From Stratiolaelaps scimitus (taxonomy: Eukaryota; Arthropoda; Arachnida; Mesostigmata; Laelapidae): a DNA stretch of 64,000 nt. The position numbers and the translations under genes were made by a program. The notes under the pieces were generated by a model. It worked only from the letters and a program-made list of their open reading frames with translations. It was not told the DNA's origin and did not search any database. The stretch lies in NCBI GenBank assembly GCA_019614645.1, contig JABWDB010000004.1, forward strand, positions 7,750,001 to 7,814,000. The letters run 5' to 3'. Within the stretch, counting starts at the first letter, position 1, and every line of letters begins with the position of its first letter. Shown in pieces: positions 35,500 through 46,370 of the stretch.

Positions 35500-36500
35500 T
35501 GGCTATCAACGAAAATCGGCGGAGAACCTGCAGGAGACGGGAAACCGGAATCAGCGCGAATCGTGGCGGAGACGACCGTCATCGGTATCCGCGTCCGGCT
35601 GAAGGAAAGGCCCCCGTCTTCCTGGCCCGGTCGCCCTATAAGCGAGAACAGTGGGAAGATAATCAGGAGTAGGGATAGCATACGCAAGCACGTTCTCTGA
35701 TTAGATAAACCCCATCCCGACATCGTCATCGCCTAGGCCAGCCCTCATCGGCAGCCATCCTCCCTGCGGTTCGTTCTCCCTGCCTCGCGTCCAGCAGCTG
35801 CCGCCACCGCCGCCGTTGTTGGCCAGTTAGTAGCGCCCAGCTAGGTTGGCTGTTGTGCCCACTCGGCATCCTGCGGCTTCCACTGCCGCTGGTCGTTCTG
35901 CTGCGGCGGCTGCTGCTGCTGCGGCCATCGCTGTCACCGACCATCGCAACTCGTTGTCGCCGAGGCCGTACGAGTTGCCAGCAGCAGGGCAGCGGCTTTC
36001 AGCCATTGGGCGAGGCTAAAGGAAAATGGTTATATAAGGCAAGAGAGTGATAACGAACTTCATCTCGGAGGCCACCACATGACGAGCGGGAAACGACGGC
36101 CGGGTTAGACAGACAGACCGACAGCAGGGAAAGACATGTGGCAAGAATGAAGACTGCTGAGGCGAAGAAGGGGGGGCGGGGCGGGGGCGCAAATCCGGGA
36201 AGTAAGACATCTCGGTGGCAGAAGAAGCGGCCGCAACAGCAGCAGCAGCAGCGGCGCCAGTAGCACCAACGCCGACAGCAACAAACACAATAGTGGCAGA
36301 GAGAGAGAGAGGAGGCTATACAGCATCAGTGGCTGCGCTTTCGCTGCTTCGGTGGCCGTCCATCGCCGGCCATTCCTAGTGAAGTCCCGCTGCGGGCAGG
36401 GAGTCAGTCAGCTTAGCTTAGCTAAGTCAGTCCAGTCAGTCACCCGATGAGATATTCTGGCCCCTCACCGCCGCCATGGTAAGCCGTTCTTCGAAGTGGG
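35500..36500. other. GC-rich island, no supported exon
   Basis: Contains GCT/GCC triplets near 35895-35925 and CAG units at 36231-36255. The overlapping frames encode Leu/Ala/Ser runs from these triplets. Confidence 0.4.
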
Positions 36501-36521
36501 AACGATGTTATAATACATATA

Positions 36522-36542
36522 ATATATATATATATATATATA
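36522..36542. repeat. (TA)n microsatellite
   Basis: About ten TA units. Confidence 0.9.
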
Positions 36543-36549
36543 GATCGGC

Positions 36550-37930
36550 AATGAATTGGCGACAGAAGCGTCTTTTGGACTATGCACGTTCAGCATTCGG
36601 ACTCGCATTACCTGTGAGATCGGCTGCGACTCGTGATTCCAACACGTTGTGGTATACAGTGATATTTACCATGTGTAGTGCGGTGAATAGCACACCATAG
36701 AAAATAGCGATGGATACTAGAACCTCACGACCTTATTATAACTATTTTTTTTTTTTAAATAAAAACCAACTAAATAATTATTAACTAACTAATTCACCAT
36801 ATTATAACTAAGCACTTCGCTCAGTATACTGACAAACATTGCCACTTTTCCACTGAAGAGAAATGCTGTACGGCTACGTGTTAACTGCAGTCACTTTTCT
36901 TTGCACCGCATGCCCTCGTAGGAGAGTGGAAAAGTGAGTCAACAGTTGAAGAAATATTAGTTGCAGATGTGGGTACACATTTTTTGTTCCAAGCTGTCAA
37001 CTTCCATCCTGCGCCAACCTAAACTCACTTCTACCCGTAGAATACATGTGTATCCAACGAGGTAAGAACAACCACGCATACCCATTGACGTCATATCCCT
37101 GACACCCCCCCCCACAGGCCGTCTTCTCGCGTTATAGCCATACTGTCCGTATACAAAGCGGTCATCTTCCGCTCCGCCCTCGTGCATCCAGACGCACGCA
37201 CAATCGCACATCCACGTACATAGAGTATCACGTGGAGAGGGCCTGCGCACACAGACAACATTGGCAGTGAGTACAATATTCGCGTTATGCACACTGCGAC
37301 ATTTTGCGGTAGATATGGAGAGACATATTATACTACAGAGAGTGAACGGGGCAGTTCACTACCTCGTCTGTGTGTTGCCATCTCCGTTGGCGCAACAGGG
37401 TCCCGGCCCTCCGGACAGAGGGTTGGGACCAGTATCCCGCAGATTCCCCGCCCTCGCTTGAGTGCTTGGTCTGTTGGCCAGTCTGCGGCCGGCGGAGAGG
37501 CAAGCTGAAGTCCCGAATAGACCGGAGCTATAATATCGCGACCGCTTGCTGCTGCTGCTGCCGGCTCATTTGTGCAATAAATAAGATATGATATTGGCCG
37601 GGGCCCAACGACGCCGACAGCGAGTCTGCAAATACAATTAGGCGCTCAGCTGCGATAGGCGGCCATAGGCCGAAGACGACGAACGCCAACCCCTTGTTGG
37701 CGTTAGCACTGGCAGAATGTTATCAGAGTAGTGGCATGACTCGGCGTACATGGATATTGAGGGGGAAAGCAAGTGAGCCACCAACCAACGATATATGCAT
37801 TTGTTCACAGGGTGGCTGCCGTGAATATAATATGTATACATATATGTGTAATATTATACCGATGTATATGTATTTTTTGTTTTTGCTTTTATTATGCCCT
37901 TGCCGCCTCGCCGTGCTACGGACTCACCCA
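36550..37930. other. Mixed spacer, nothing recognised
   Basis: AT-rich to 37.1 kb, GC-richer to 37.65 kb, then AT-rich again. No frame with paired splice sites was seen. Confidence 0.45.
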
Positions 37931-37938
37931 ACAAAAGC

Positions 37939-37939
<1 letters not shown>

Positions 37940-37984
<45 letters not shown>
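37940..37984. repeat. (TA)n microsatellite, long
   Basis: Twenty-two TA units, the longest perfect dinucleotide array in the window. It is likely length-variable between individuals. Confidence 0.95.
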
Positions 37985-37988
<4 letters not shown>

Positions 37989-38099
37989 TTGTATATATAC
38001 AATACATACAAGGGACAACGAAACTGTCACTGACTGAATATTATTTATTCCTTAAGCTCACTCTCTTGGATTTGGCCGCGCTATCGTCATACGTTTCCT

Positions 38100-38530
38100 A
38101 ATATACGGTCGTATGTTCTCAGCATTCAGGGTCAGCTGGCGACCTCCGAATGCGGCGACGCTGAATCTTTGTCGTGCCACTCGCTTGGCAATGGTCCGGG
38201 GTTCGTGGCGGCGAGGTTGCAACTATTTTGACAAAGCAGGTGTTGGAGTCCTTACCCTTGCACTTCCGTTCCAAACTACTTTCATAGTGGACGATGTGCG
38301 TGTCTACACAACTTCATAGCGCCCCGGTTCACCTATTGGCGTTCCTCAAGGCAGCGAGGCCTGAACGCCAAGCGGCAATTCGAACCGGATCGTTCCCAAG
38401 ATTCTCGCTGGTGGTTGTGTAAGACGAGCACCACACGAGACAGCTGGTCTGCTCTGCAGTGGCCCGTGGCCACCAATCCTTGGGCACTATAACGACCTTC
38501 TGTACTCGCGCTCAGCCATGCCATTACGGC
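38100..38530. other. Small GC-rich block with opposing 60-codon frames
   Basis: A plus ATG frame (38113-38319) and a minus ATG frame (38333-38524) lie tail to tail. Both are balanced in composition, but neither has splice borders or a domain. They may be remnants of an inserted sequence next to the transposon relic; this is not supported further. Confidence 0.25.
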
Positions 38531-38603
38531 TTGAGTGTTCGACGATTACTCGGATGTGCTCGATATTGATGGCAAAAAACTCTTATTTATTCATGTGTGT
38601 AAG

Positions 38604-38621
38604 ATATATATATATATATAT
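38604..38621. repeat. (TA)n microsatellite
   Basis: Nine TA units about 175 bases upstream of the transposase relic. TA is the target dinucleotide of Tc1/mariner elements, so the array could mark the insertion site, but no terminal inverted repeat was found. Confidence 0.85.
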
Positions 38622-38795
38622 GGGGATATCTAACTCAGATGTAGACATTTGATATTGGAAATTGTCGTTTTGAGAGTGCGTCTGAAAATGATAGCCCACC
38701 TAGTATTTGTCGAGTGGGACGATAGTTGACACTCAACTGAGTCGTAAGATCGTTCTTGTACAAATTTTCTGGACCCTTTGTCAGCGAAAACTACG

Positions 38796-39157
38796 ATGGG
38801 CCGAGGTCGACAACTTAGTGAAGATGAGAAAAAAATTATTTGCAGCCTCAATGAAGAAAACAAGTCTAAATCAGAAATCGCAATAATTTTGCAAAGAGCA
38901 GGAAGGTTATTTCGACTTTTCTTAAAGATTCCGAACTATACTTGAACAAGGAGGCTCCAAGACGACCCGAGATAGTAAGTGCGCGTGAAAAACTCTTCTT
39001 ACTCCGAAGAGCCTCTAACAGATTTCTGACTTGTCGCGAAATTGCAACCGTGGCTGAAGATCGTCAAAGAGTTCTTCGAGACTCAAGAGATATAGTTACT
39101 GAGCTGGTCCGCACGCTCTCCAGACAATACCCTCCGATATCGAATGAGTACATTTGA
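38796..39157 (+). pseudogene. Decayed Tc1/mariner-type transposase, N-terminal half
   Basis: From an ATG the frame begins MGRGRQLSEDEKKIICSLNE and continues with the SEIAIILQR helix typical of the first helix-turn-helix of Tc1-like transposases. One frame step near 38905 moves the continuation into another frame, VISTFLKDSELYLNKEAP. This matches the family pattern (V-I-x-x-F-L-K-D-P-E-x-Y followed by a GRP-like linker). It then reaches a second helix-turn-helix with RRASNRFLTCREIATVAED. The frame ends at 39157, and no DDE/D catalytic domain follows. The copy is therefore truncated and frameshifted, and cannot make an active enzyme. Terminal inverted repeats were not found. Confidence 0.7.
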
Positions 39158-39159
39158 GT

Positions 39160-39600
39160 TAGATAGCCAAATATTCGTGGAATGTTTTTAAAATTTGATA
39201 TATTTGAATGACTGAAAGCGAAACTGCGGTGCTACTTACGGTTGAGAAAAAAATAAGAAACAAGGGCTATCCTTTTGACGCGTGTGTATGTATAATATAT
39301 ATATATATAGCGGTGTGCATAAACTTAACTCACCCCTATATTTCAACAAATCGTTACAAGGAATACACATTTGAGGCATTTACTCTGTGTCAGATTAATG
39401 TACGTATCAAATTACATACACACCACAAAGAACAGCGCATATGACGTCGTACGCGGCCAGCTACAAGAAAGTGTTACTTGTGCTTTTAACATACGCTTTT
39501 TATATATACTAGATTTAAGTGATCTAGAACAAAGATTCATTGTTTAATTTTTATAAATTGTCTCACTTCTGCAATGTTCATCCTATCAACTATTAAAAGA
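39160..39600. other. AT-rich stretch downstream of the transposase relic
   Basis: No catalytic-domain remnant of the transposase is visible in any frame here. A short TA run lies near 39296-39309. Confidence 0.45.
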
Positions 39601-39614
39601 CAGAACTTCAACAG

Positions 39615-39847
39615 GACGTCGATCCATGTTACATCTCCATTCAATCCCTCGAAGAATAATTGGTGTATTATCTGCCTCAGAGTACTCCGCTCGTCGTGAA
39701 GAAGATCGCGTTATCGGCCAGCACCGCTCTAGAATCGCCGAAATCGTTGTTCACACCCTGGCCTGTAGCCGCTTGAGTCACATCATTCGACATATTAACC
39801 ATTACGCTTACGCAAATGCGTCTGCTATGACGCTCCAGCCGATTTAA
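39615..39847 (+). CDS. Weak candidate terminal exon
   Basis: After AACTTCAACAG a frame of about 77 codons runs to TAA, with an ATG at 39626. The peptide has a charged middle (SARREEDRVIGQHRSRIAEI) and no domain I recognise. The pyrimidine tract is poor. It could be a second fragment of the transposon insertion to the left, but I see no transposase motif in it. Confidence 0.22.
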
Positions 39848-40009
39848 CCGAAGCCCCGAAAAGGAGTTGCAGACTCGGCCGAATGCTTAGTGAATTCCAC
39901 GAACGAGTTCTCTGCCAAACGACTTACGCAGTATGAACGCATTCACAATAGTTCGGTTGAAACAAGCCTAAATTTACAGCAGACTTTATCTCTCCCTTTC
40001 TCTCTATCC

Positions 40010-40037
40010 CTCCCTCTGTCTCTCTCTCTCTCTCTCT
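40010..40037. repeat. (CT)n-rich tract
   Basis: CT/CCCT-rich tract ending in about nine CT units. Confidence 0.8.
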
Positions 40038-40249
40038 ACCTATCGACAACTGTCATCATCAGAACCTCTGCGACAATCGTACAATATACATGCACTTATG
40101 TATCTTTCCGACAAACCAATCCCCCCCTGCCACCGGGAGGGGCGACGCATCCCTTCAAGACGAATTGCCTCATATCTCTCGCTGGCCGTTTAATTGCCAA
40201 AAATGGTGAGCTAATAAAGAGCAGAGGGGCAAGGCAGCAGTGACGGATC

Positions 40250-41280
40250 GTTACGTCTCGTAATGAAATGCATTTCTAACTAAAAACTCTCGGTGGAACG
40301 ATCATTTAGCGTGGCGCTCGAGCGAGAAACTGATTTCTGCGGTTAAATCGACGGAGGGGAATTAGTGCTTTGTTCCGTTTTTTTTTTTGTTGCAACGATC
40401 AGGGAAACTCTTCACATTACGGCAATCGAACTGGGTTAATTACCGGCTCGTGGTCCCGAAATGGAGAGCTTCGTTTGAGTGCAACACGTGTAACGCGATC
40501 TGAGTTAAACGTGGACTTCGTTTAGTGGGGAATATTGTTCGTAGCAGCTAACTTCGTCCACACGAGCTGCTGCTTAGCTCAGTCAGAATTTCAAGTGAGC
40601 AATCAAACAACCAGATACAATAGAGCCCACGGACTGTTCTTTTTCTTCTTCTTCAGAAGAAGAATTGTTTCCAATTGTTGAGTGAATTGAGCAGATAATT
40701 CCTGACGTGCGTACCGTTATTTGCATGTATAAATACGCACGAGGCGTATTATGTGGCTTCTGCCAGGATGACAGTCGATCGTGACTGAAAATATGTTCAT
40801 AGTCAGGATACTAGTAATACATATAACAATGACGATTTGCTTGCCAATGGGCTAACTCCTCGCCACTAATTACAACCAACGCATTCTCTCCTATGAATAA
40901 ATAATACTTCCCTAAAAATCTTTTCACGAGATTTCCCTCAGGGGTAGTCCAACCTGATATACACTTATACTACTGATTCAGTAAGAGAAATTCTTGTAAG
41001 TAGAACGTCCTTCTTAGAAATTACCACAATTTTTTTTATCAAGATCTGCTGTACCAAGTTCGACATAATCGTAAGCGAGCTGTTAAGTTAGCCGCGATAT
41101 GTGCGACCTATTTCAATCGGAACGTCCGCGCCCCACACTACACCGATGTTATCAGAATTGTGGCTAAGTAAGGATAAAATATAATCATAGATATAGATCA
41201 TGAAGTGAGGGGTGGAGGGTACAGTTGAACAAATGTCCCTCATCGGAAATCATCGCGCACCACGGCGAGAATTGAAACAA
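40250..41280. other. AT-rich spacer, nothing recognised
   Basis: Contains T-runs and a TATA-like TATAAATA near 40728 without a convincing start exon downstream. Confidence 0.45.
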
Positions 41281-41363
41281 ATCTATGCAATTTTATGAAT
41301 TTGCTTGGAAAGTTAGAAGCGATTCACTTGAACCTTTGATAGCGCTCTTCTTATCGTCAACAG

Positions 41364-41463
41364 ATATCGTTGGGCTGATCGATCAAATGACTGCGTCCCA
41401 ACGTCGAGTGAACGATGAGTTGAGCAAAGACGAGGCCAGAACGTCGTTCGTTGACAACTGCAG
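41364..41463 (+). CDS. Candidate internal exon (100 bp) in an AT-rich region
   Basis: A good acceptor-like site (GCTCTTCTTATCGTCAACAG) precedes 100 bases that end at TGCAG|GTGTCA. The frame is acidic/basic balanced and locally richer in G/C than its flanks (for example VNDELSKDEARTSFVDNC). The same frame is open from an ATG at 41285 to a stop at 41674, so an unspliced 129-codon reading also exists. That reading would include a C-x-C-x-H..ICSQC cluster just downstream. No family recognised. Confidence 0.3.
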
Positions 41464-42019
41464 GTGTCAATGCAATCATAAGCTAATAATTAATGGCATT
41501 TGCAGTCAATGTATCAAATCATTTGAGGGGTGGAGCAATTTTGTTCTTCGCGCAAAGAAAAAAAAACAGGCCTCATTGATTGTTGTCTATCATCAGTGTG
41601 CAGCTTCTTTTGTCTCATTCGTGTACCGTGTAGGGTCATCGCATGTTTGTGGAAGAGTCGGATTGTTGCCGTAACGCAGCTGTGCGTATGAACATACGCA
41701 AATTCGCGTTCCAATATTCGACCGTGTGAAAGGGAGTATCCTAGCCACAACCCCCTGCTGAATTATACTTGAACGAATTAATTCATTATGAACACACGTA
41801 TGGTGCACGACGGCCAGATACGGTGATGACGGTTAGGTTGAAGGGTGCAGGCGACTGTTGGCCCTTGTCGAATATGTTGGTTTAAGCTTCGCTGGCACTC
41901 CCACAAGAGAGTAGGCTGAGAAGGCGTAGAGGCGTATTCAATGTGACCCCCTCTACCGTGCTGTATTGACGCTGTAATTGCAGCCGCTACATAGTTCGAG
42001 TGTGTGTCTCAGTGAGTGC

Positions 42020-42043
42020 GAGAGAGAGAGAGAGAGAGAGAGA
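42020..42043. repeat. (GA)n microsatellite
   Basis: About twelve GA units. Confidence 0.9.
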
Positions 42044-43372
42044 AATCCGGCCCTACGAGATGACGTCGTATCGTGCATGTTAAGGAGTAGGAGCCGCTCT
42101 CAAGTCGGTTGGATCGATCGATCAGCCACGCCCGCTCTCACCTAACTAATTGTTTACTATGCGCCAACAGGGGCGCAACAGCGTCCTCAATGGAAGGCAG
42201 CGTCGGCGAGCCAGAGACTACCCGAAACCAATATAGGATCGGGTCACATATGTAGTCGGCCTAGTAGAGGAGATTTCTCGAACTCTTTAATTTACATTAT
42301 TAGCAGCTATCACATCATCTAGGCTAGTACAATGATCAGGTGAACCCCAACCGAATGTACATTAGGTTTTCCAGCGAATCCTGGATAGGGTGCCGGGTAG
42401 GGGCTAAATAGTCGTATTATTCGCGGAAGATTAATTTGTTCTGCTTTTTTTCAAAACATATCGTTTGGTTAAATGTTGCTTCAGCAGTTTGCATTTATTG
42501 CCGGCACCAGCATAAAATTAGTTTTTCGTTCGAATTTATCGCGACAACCATTTTATGTTTTTCATTTTATTCGAAATAGTTTATATGTCCGATAAAATAC
42601 ACATGGTCCACCCTTCGGTTCAAGTCTTACGATGGTGTTACCAACCGCAAGATGCATCAATCTCTTGCGTGCGCTGCTGAGTGGCTCTCTTGCCTTCCGT
42701 CACGGTTGCCACGCATCTAAATCGAGCAGTCGAAGGCTGCGTAGGATGTCCCCAAAATTGTGCGCGTGTTACCAATTAGGTTCTCAGATCTGTACATGCA
42801 CATTTCCTAAAAAATGTACCCTTCCTGATACAATTTTAATTCAACTTAGTTAATTAACCGTTGAATAAACGCTTCTCTTGTATCGTATGATCCACAGCCA
42901 ATCTCTGATCGGTGTCGTTATTCTGCAGCCAATGAATACAATGGCGCATTGCCTATTGCACAATACATTGTATATGTGCATCGTAAAAAATATCAAGACG
43001 GTCGATCTTGACACGGCAGCATTCGCCGACATCGAGTAGTGAGCGCGTTCCCCTTTAAGGACACATAAACTTCGTTCGCAATGATTCAGCCAACGCTCGT
43101 TCAGCTGCTGTTGGCCCCAACTTGTAGCATGTACCGTAGTAAGTGCCGTCTTTGTTACGAAAATCGAACCATCACCATCAGCACGGCGCTGGCTGGGTCC
43201 GAGAGGTCGGTTCTCCCGGCCGTATGTGGCTGACCCGATCGGGTTAGCTCAGTTACACAAAACGTGGCAAACAAGGCAGCTTTGCATATAAATATGAAAT
43301 ATTGACCAAAAACGGAGAGTTCCGTGCCGTATCTGCCCCGCAACGCATGGCGTCGATATCGGATCTGCTATG

Positions 43373-43384
43373 CCCCCCCCCCCC
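43373..43384. repeat. Poly-C run (12)
   Basis: Twelve consecutive C in otherwise mixed sequence. Confidence 0.9.
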
Positions 43385-43512
43385 TGAACATTGCATGGAA
43401 AAACCGCTGTATTTGTAGAAGCAGCGATGACGTTCAGGTCACTTCTAGTTTTACCGGTGATGATGCTGACGATGGTCGTACACAGGAGATGAATAGATTA
43501 AGTCGTATGAAG

Positions 43513-43568
43513 AAATGCGACAGTGGTGCCTCCGTGGACACTAAATGTTGACCGAGAGTCAGCCCGAA
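43513..43568 (+). mobile_element. tRNA-derived SINE, copy 2 (3' fragment)
   Basis: Only the 3' block is present: GAAGAAATGCGACAGTGGTG, then CCGTGGACACTAAATGTTGA and CCGAGAGTCAGCCCGA. It aligns with the ends of the copies at 25.1, 49.7 and 56.0 kb. The tRNA-like head is missing, as expected for a 5'-truncated retrotransposed copy. Confidence 0.6.
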
Positions 43569-43646
43569 TATGTTTAGAGCTAAATAAACATAACCCATTC
43601 ATAGGATGGTTAGTCGTCGAAAATCATTCACTCGTTCACCATCTCT

Positions 43647-43868
43647 GTGCCAATGGTCAAACATCGATTCAATACTGTGGCGTTCAACATGAACGGACGA
43701 TTTCGTTTGGAGATCGAAAATTCGAAAAAGGTAGTCTCGTGTGCGATTTTGAATCGGTCTCCTTTAATTATAAATATAGGTTTCGACGCTGACGTGTATG
43801 TCAGGACGGAAACGAAGGAGCTACAATCACTTATTTTAGACGATGTCAAACTTTGGCTAACATCTTGA
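43647..43868 (+). CDS. Weak candidate coding segment beside a SINE fragment
   Basis: A 73-codon plus frame ends in TGA. Its second half (for example VYVRTETKELQSLILDDVKL) has a strand-like hydrophobic pattern with acidic and basic residues. A minus frame from an ATG at 43883 covers the same bases with an equally plausible composition, so the strand is undecided. No splice borders stood out. Either strand may be a relic of an old gene or element. Confidence 0.2.
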   Translation: MPMVKHRFNTVAFNMNGRFRLEIENSKKVVSCAILNRSPLIINIGFDADVYVRTETKELQSLILDDVKLWLTS

Positions 43869-44056
43869 AGCGCTAGCGGCATTTTAAACAAGGTCTCACG
43901 TCGTCTTAGAAAACTTCTTGTCTACCGCTCCTGCTCATTTTCTTCTGAAGTACACGATGGTTCAAGCTAAATATACATTTTATATAGAAGAATTCAATGA
44001 AGGTTCGAAATCCCGGGATCCTTGGTATATATATATATAGATATATATAATCGCAG

Positions 44057-44114
44057 TTAAACCAACAATGCCATGATCTTCATTCAACCAAAGGAAGGCC
44101 ACCACGAAATTATG
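44057..44114 (+). CDS. Candidate small exon with strong donor
   Basis: ATATATAATCGCAG is followed by 58 bases ending at ATTATG|GTAAGT, a consensus donor. Two readings exist. One begins at the internal ATG (44073) and gives MIFIQPKEGHHEIM in phase 0. The other reads the whole exon as LNQQCHDLHSTKGRPPRNY and leaves one base, which fits in frame to the exon that starts at 44367. The second reading has phase support. Confidence 0.3.
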
Positions 44115-44366
44115 GTAAGTGCTTTCTACGTAGTGATAAACTCTCCTCTCGAAGTCAAACCGTATCTATAATATTTTAATTAACATGTTAATAACCATAT
44201 TAACATACACAGTTCATTAGCTTCTAGCTTCTCTCTCTTTCTCTCTGTCTCTCTCTCTATTTATTTCTTGTTCGACTATTTAACTCGAACTCCATCCCTT
44301 CCTCACCACCTGTGGGCTTACACTAGAGTACGAAATATCTATGGACGGATTCTCTATCTCCTTTAG

Positions 44367-44563
44367 CTCAGATAATATCTATGTATTCCAATGTTGGTCG
44401 CTGCCTGACCAGGACAGGCTGGCCAACCAACCAGCTTGCCCCAGCTGTCGCTGCCGGCAAACACACACTCCGCCGGGCATTTCTCGTCGCGCCGTGGTCG
44501 CGTACGCGGCGTAGCCGCCGCCGTAGCCGCCGCCGTAGCCAGCCGTCGCCTATGGATAGATGA
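44367..44563 (+). CDS. Candidate terminal exon ending in an Arg/Ser-rich tail
   Basis: A strong acceptor (ATTCTCTATCTCCTTTAG) starts this stretch. Taking one base from the 44057-44114 exon, the frame stays open for about 65 codons to TGA and ends with an Arg/Ser-rich tail. The tail comes from a 12-bp tandem repeat (GTAGCCGCCGCC), so it may be an artefact of simple sequence. A different frame over the same bases is Cys-rich (PACPSCRCRQ) and would need another phase. Confidence 0.25.
44511..44541. repeat. 12-bp tandem repeat (GTAGCCGCCGCC)
   Basis: About 2.6 copies. It translates to RSRR repeats in one plus frame and Ala-Ala-Val or Pro-based repeats in the others. Confidence 0.85.
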
Positions 44564-44569
44564 TGATGA

Positions 44570-46370
44570 TCAAGTTGGTCCAGCGTCAGGGGGGGGGCGG
44601 GCGCGGCCGCGATGCTCGTTCTCGTTTAGTGTCATTGTCCACTCCCACCGGCTCGTACTGCTCGCTTCGGTCCCAGTTAACGGAGGTGGTTGGTCGTTCG
44701 TGATAGCGCACCGCTCATGGCGCAGCAGTAGCAGCCTCGGCCACCTCAGACGCACAATGTGGCGGTCCTGCGTACGATGAGTGGTACAGGCCCGAGCGGC
44801 CAAACGGCCGCCCCGGTAGCGGCGGTGGAACAGCTCGCTGCCGTGCCGCATTCGCGTCCCCGACGAACTTCGCCCTTGTCCCCGCTTTGCCCTCGCTGTT
44901 CTGACGAGTTCAGCACGCTCTCGAACGTCGCATAGACTCGCCCGCACAGTACTGCACCGTAGGCTGCAGTGAGCAGGGCCTAGCTTGTACGGACCGGCCG
45001 ACCAACGGAGCTCTACGTAGCTCTGTGCCAACCCAAGCAAACCATTGGCGCTGACCATCGTCGCGGTCTCCGAATGTTCCTACTTGCTGTCACTGCGGGC
45101 GGCGGCGGCCAAAGAGGCCGGCCGCGTATCGCTAATTATCGCCATTTTGGCCGCCCACCGGCGCCACTTCCTTCTCGGTTCTTCGAGCGGGCCAGGCTAG
45201 AGGTACCTACTACAATCAACAGCACCCACCCCCGCGCTCGATGTTGCTGTTGTTATCATCGTTGTCGGCGAGGTTGTCTTCGTCCGCCGGGCGGGGAACA
45301 GGCGACGAACGGCGGCCTCGTCTACCCGCGGCTGCGACCGCCGCTGGCGATGTCGCCACCGTGCAGCCCTCCCTCCCCGAGCCGCGCGACGGGGTTTGCA
45401 GCCGCGTAGTTTCATTTGAATAAATAATCAATTTTCACTAAATTACCTTTGTTCCAAACGCCGCCAGCCGACTGGGGTCGTTGGAGTCACGTTTAGACCT
45501 TACTACTACCCCGCAGCCACCCCGCGAGTTAGCCCCCCCCCCCCATCTCCTACATGGCCCTATACATACGCTCACTCTCCCACACTCATACTGCCCTTGA
45601 CTGATTCACTGCTGCTGCTGCTGCTGCCGCAGCGGTCTCATCCTGTTCGGTTCGTCCAGGCTGAGCCGCTGTCGCCCAGGCAGACAGCAGGCCTCCTCTC
45701 AGATCTCTGCCCTGACTTCCCCGAGTTCTCTCTTGGTGTTTCTCTGCTCTCCCCCTGGTTCTCGACAACAGCAGGCGACGGCCCAACCAACCAGGCGACC
45801 GGCCGACCGACCGACCGAACCTCGCCTTGCGTTCAGCAGGCGAGACACCGCTCACGACCAACTTGCGCTCGTCCACGTCGCTTCCCCGTTAACGTTGCTG
45901 CAGGGCAGCGGACCCACTGGAGCACCCCACCAAACGATGGGGCGACATGGTCATAGTGGCCATCACTTCGACGATCCCCACCGACTGGTAGTCCCCATCC
46001 AGAGGCTTCATGCAGCACCAGGCGGCGAGTGGCGGGCGCCGCCGATTTCGTCCGTACTACTGCTATGGACGATGAGAGTGAACGACCCCCGTTTGCGACT
46101 TACCGCTCTCCTTATTCTAGCCCCCGCACTCTGTACCAGCAAGACAACGACAACGAACATTATGCAGATTGAATACACAGCACAGACCAATCGGTTCACC
46201 AACTAGCGAGCGCCGGCCGGAGCGGGACAGATGCATCCACCGCCCCACAGGCTACCACCGGTTAGCCAGACCGTGGCCCCTGGGCAAACTGCCGTCGGTA
46301 GTCCACTACGAGGTGCAATAGATGGCTGGAACCTCTGTGCCGGTGCGCTCCGCTGTGCCTTATGCGTATG
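44570..46370. other. GC-rich island, no supported exon
   Basis: Contains GCT triplets at 45609-45628 and a 12-C run at 45533-45544. Frames of 60-162 codons overlap on both strands without domains or paired splice sites. Confidence 0.4.
45533..45544. repeat. Poly-C run (12)
   Basis: Twelve consecutive C inside a GC-rich island. Confidence 0.9.

Larger units (their letters stand above)
41690..43500. other. AT-rich spacer with a (GA)n array
   Basis: Holds the (GA)n array at 42020-42043, a short (GATC)n run near 42113-42124, and no supported exon. Confidence 0.45.
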
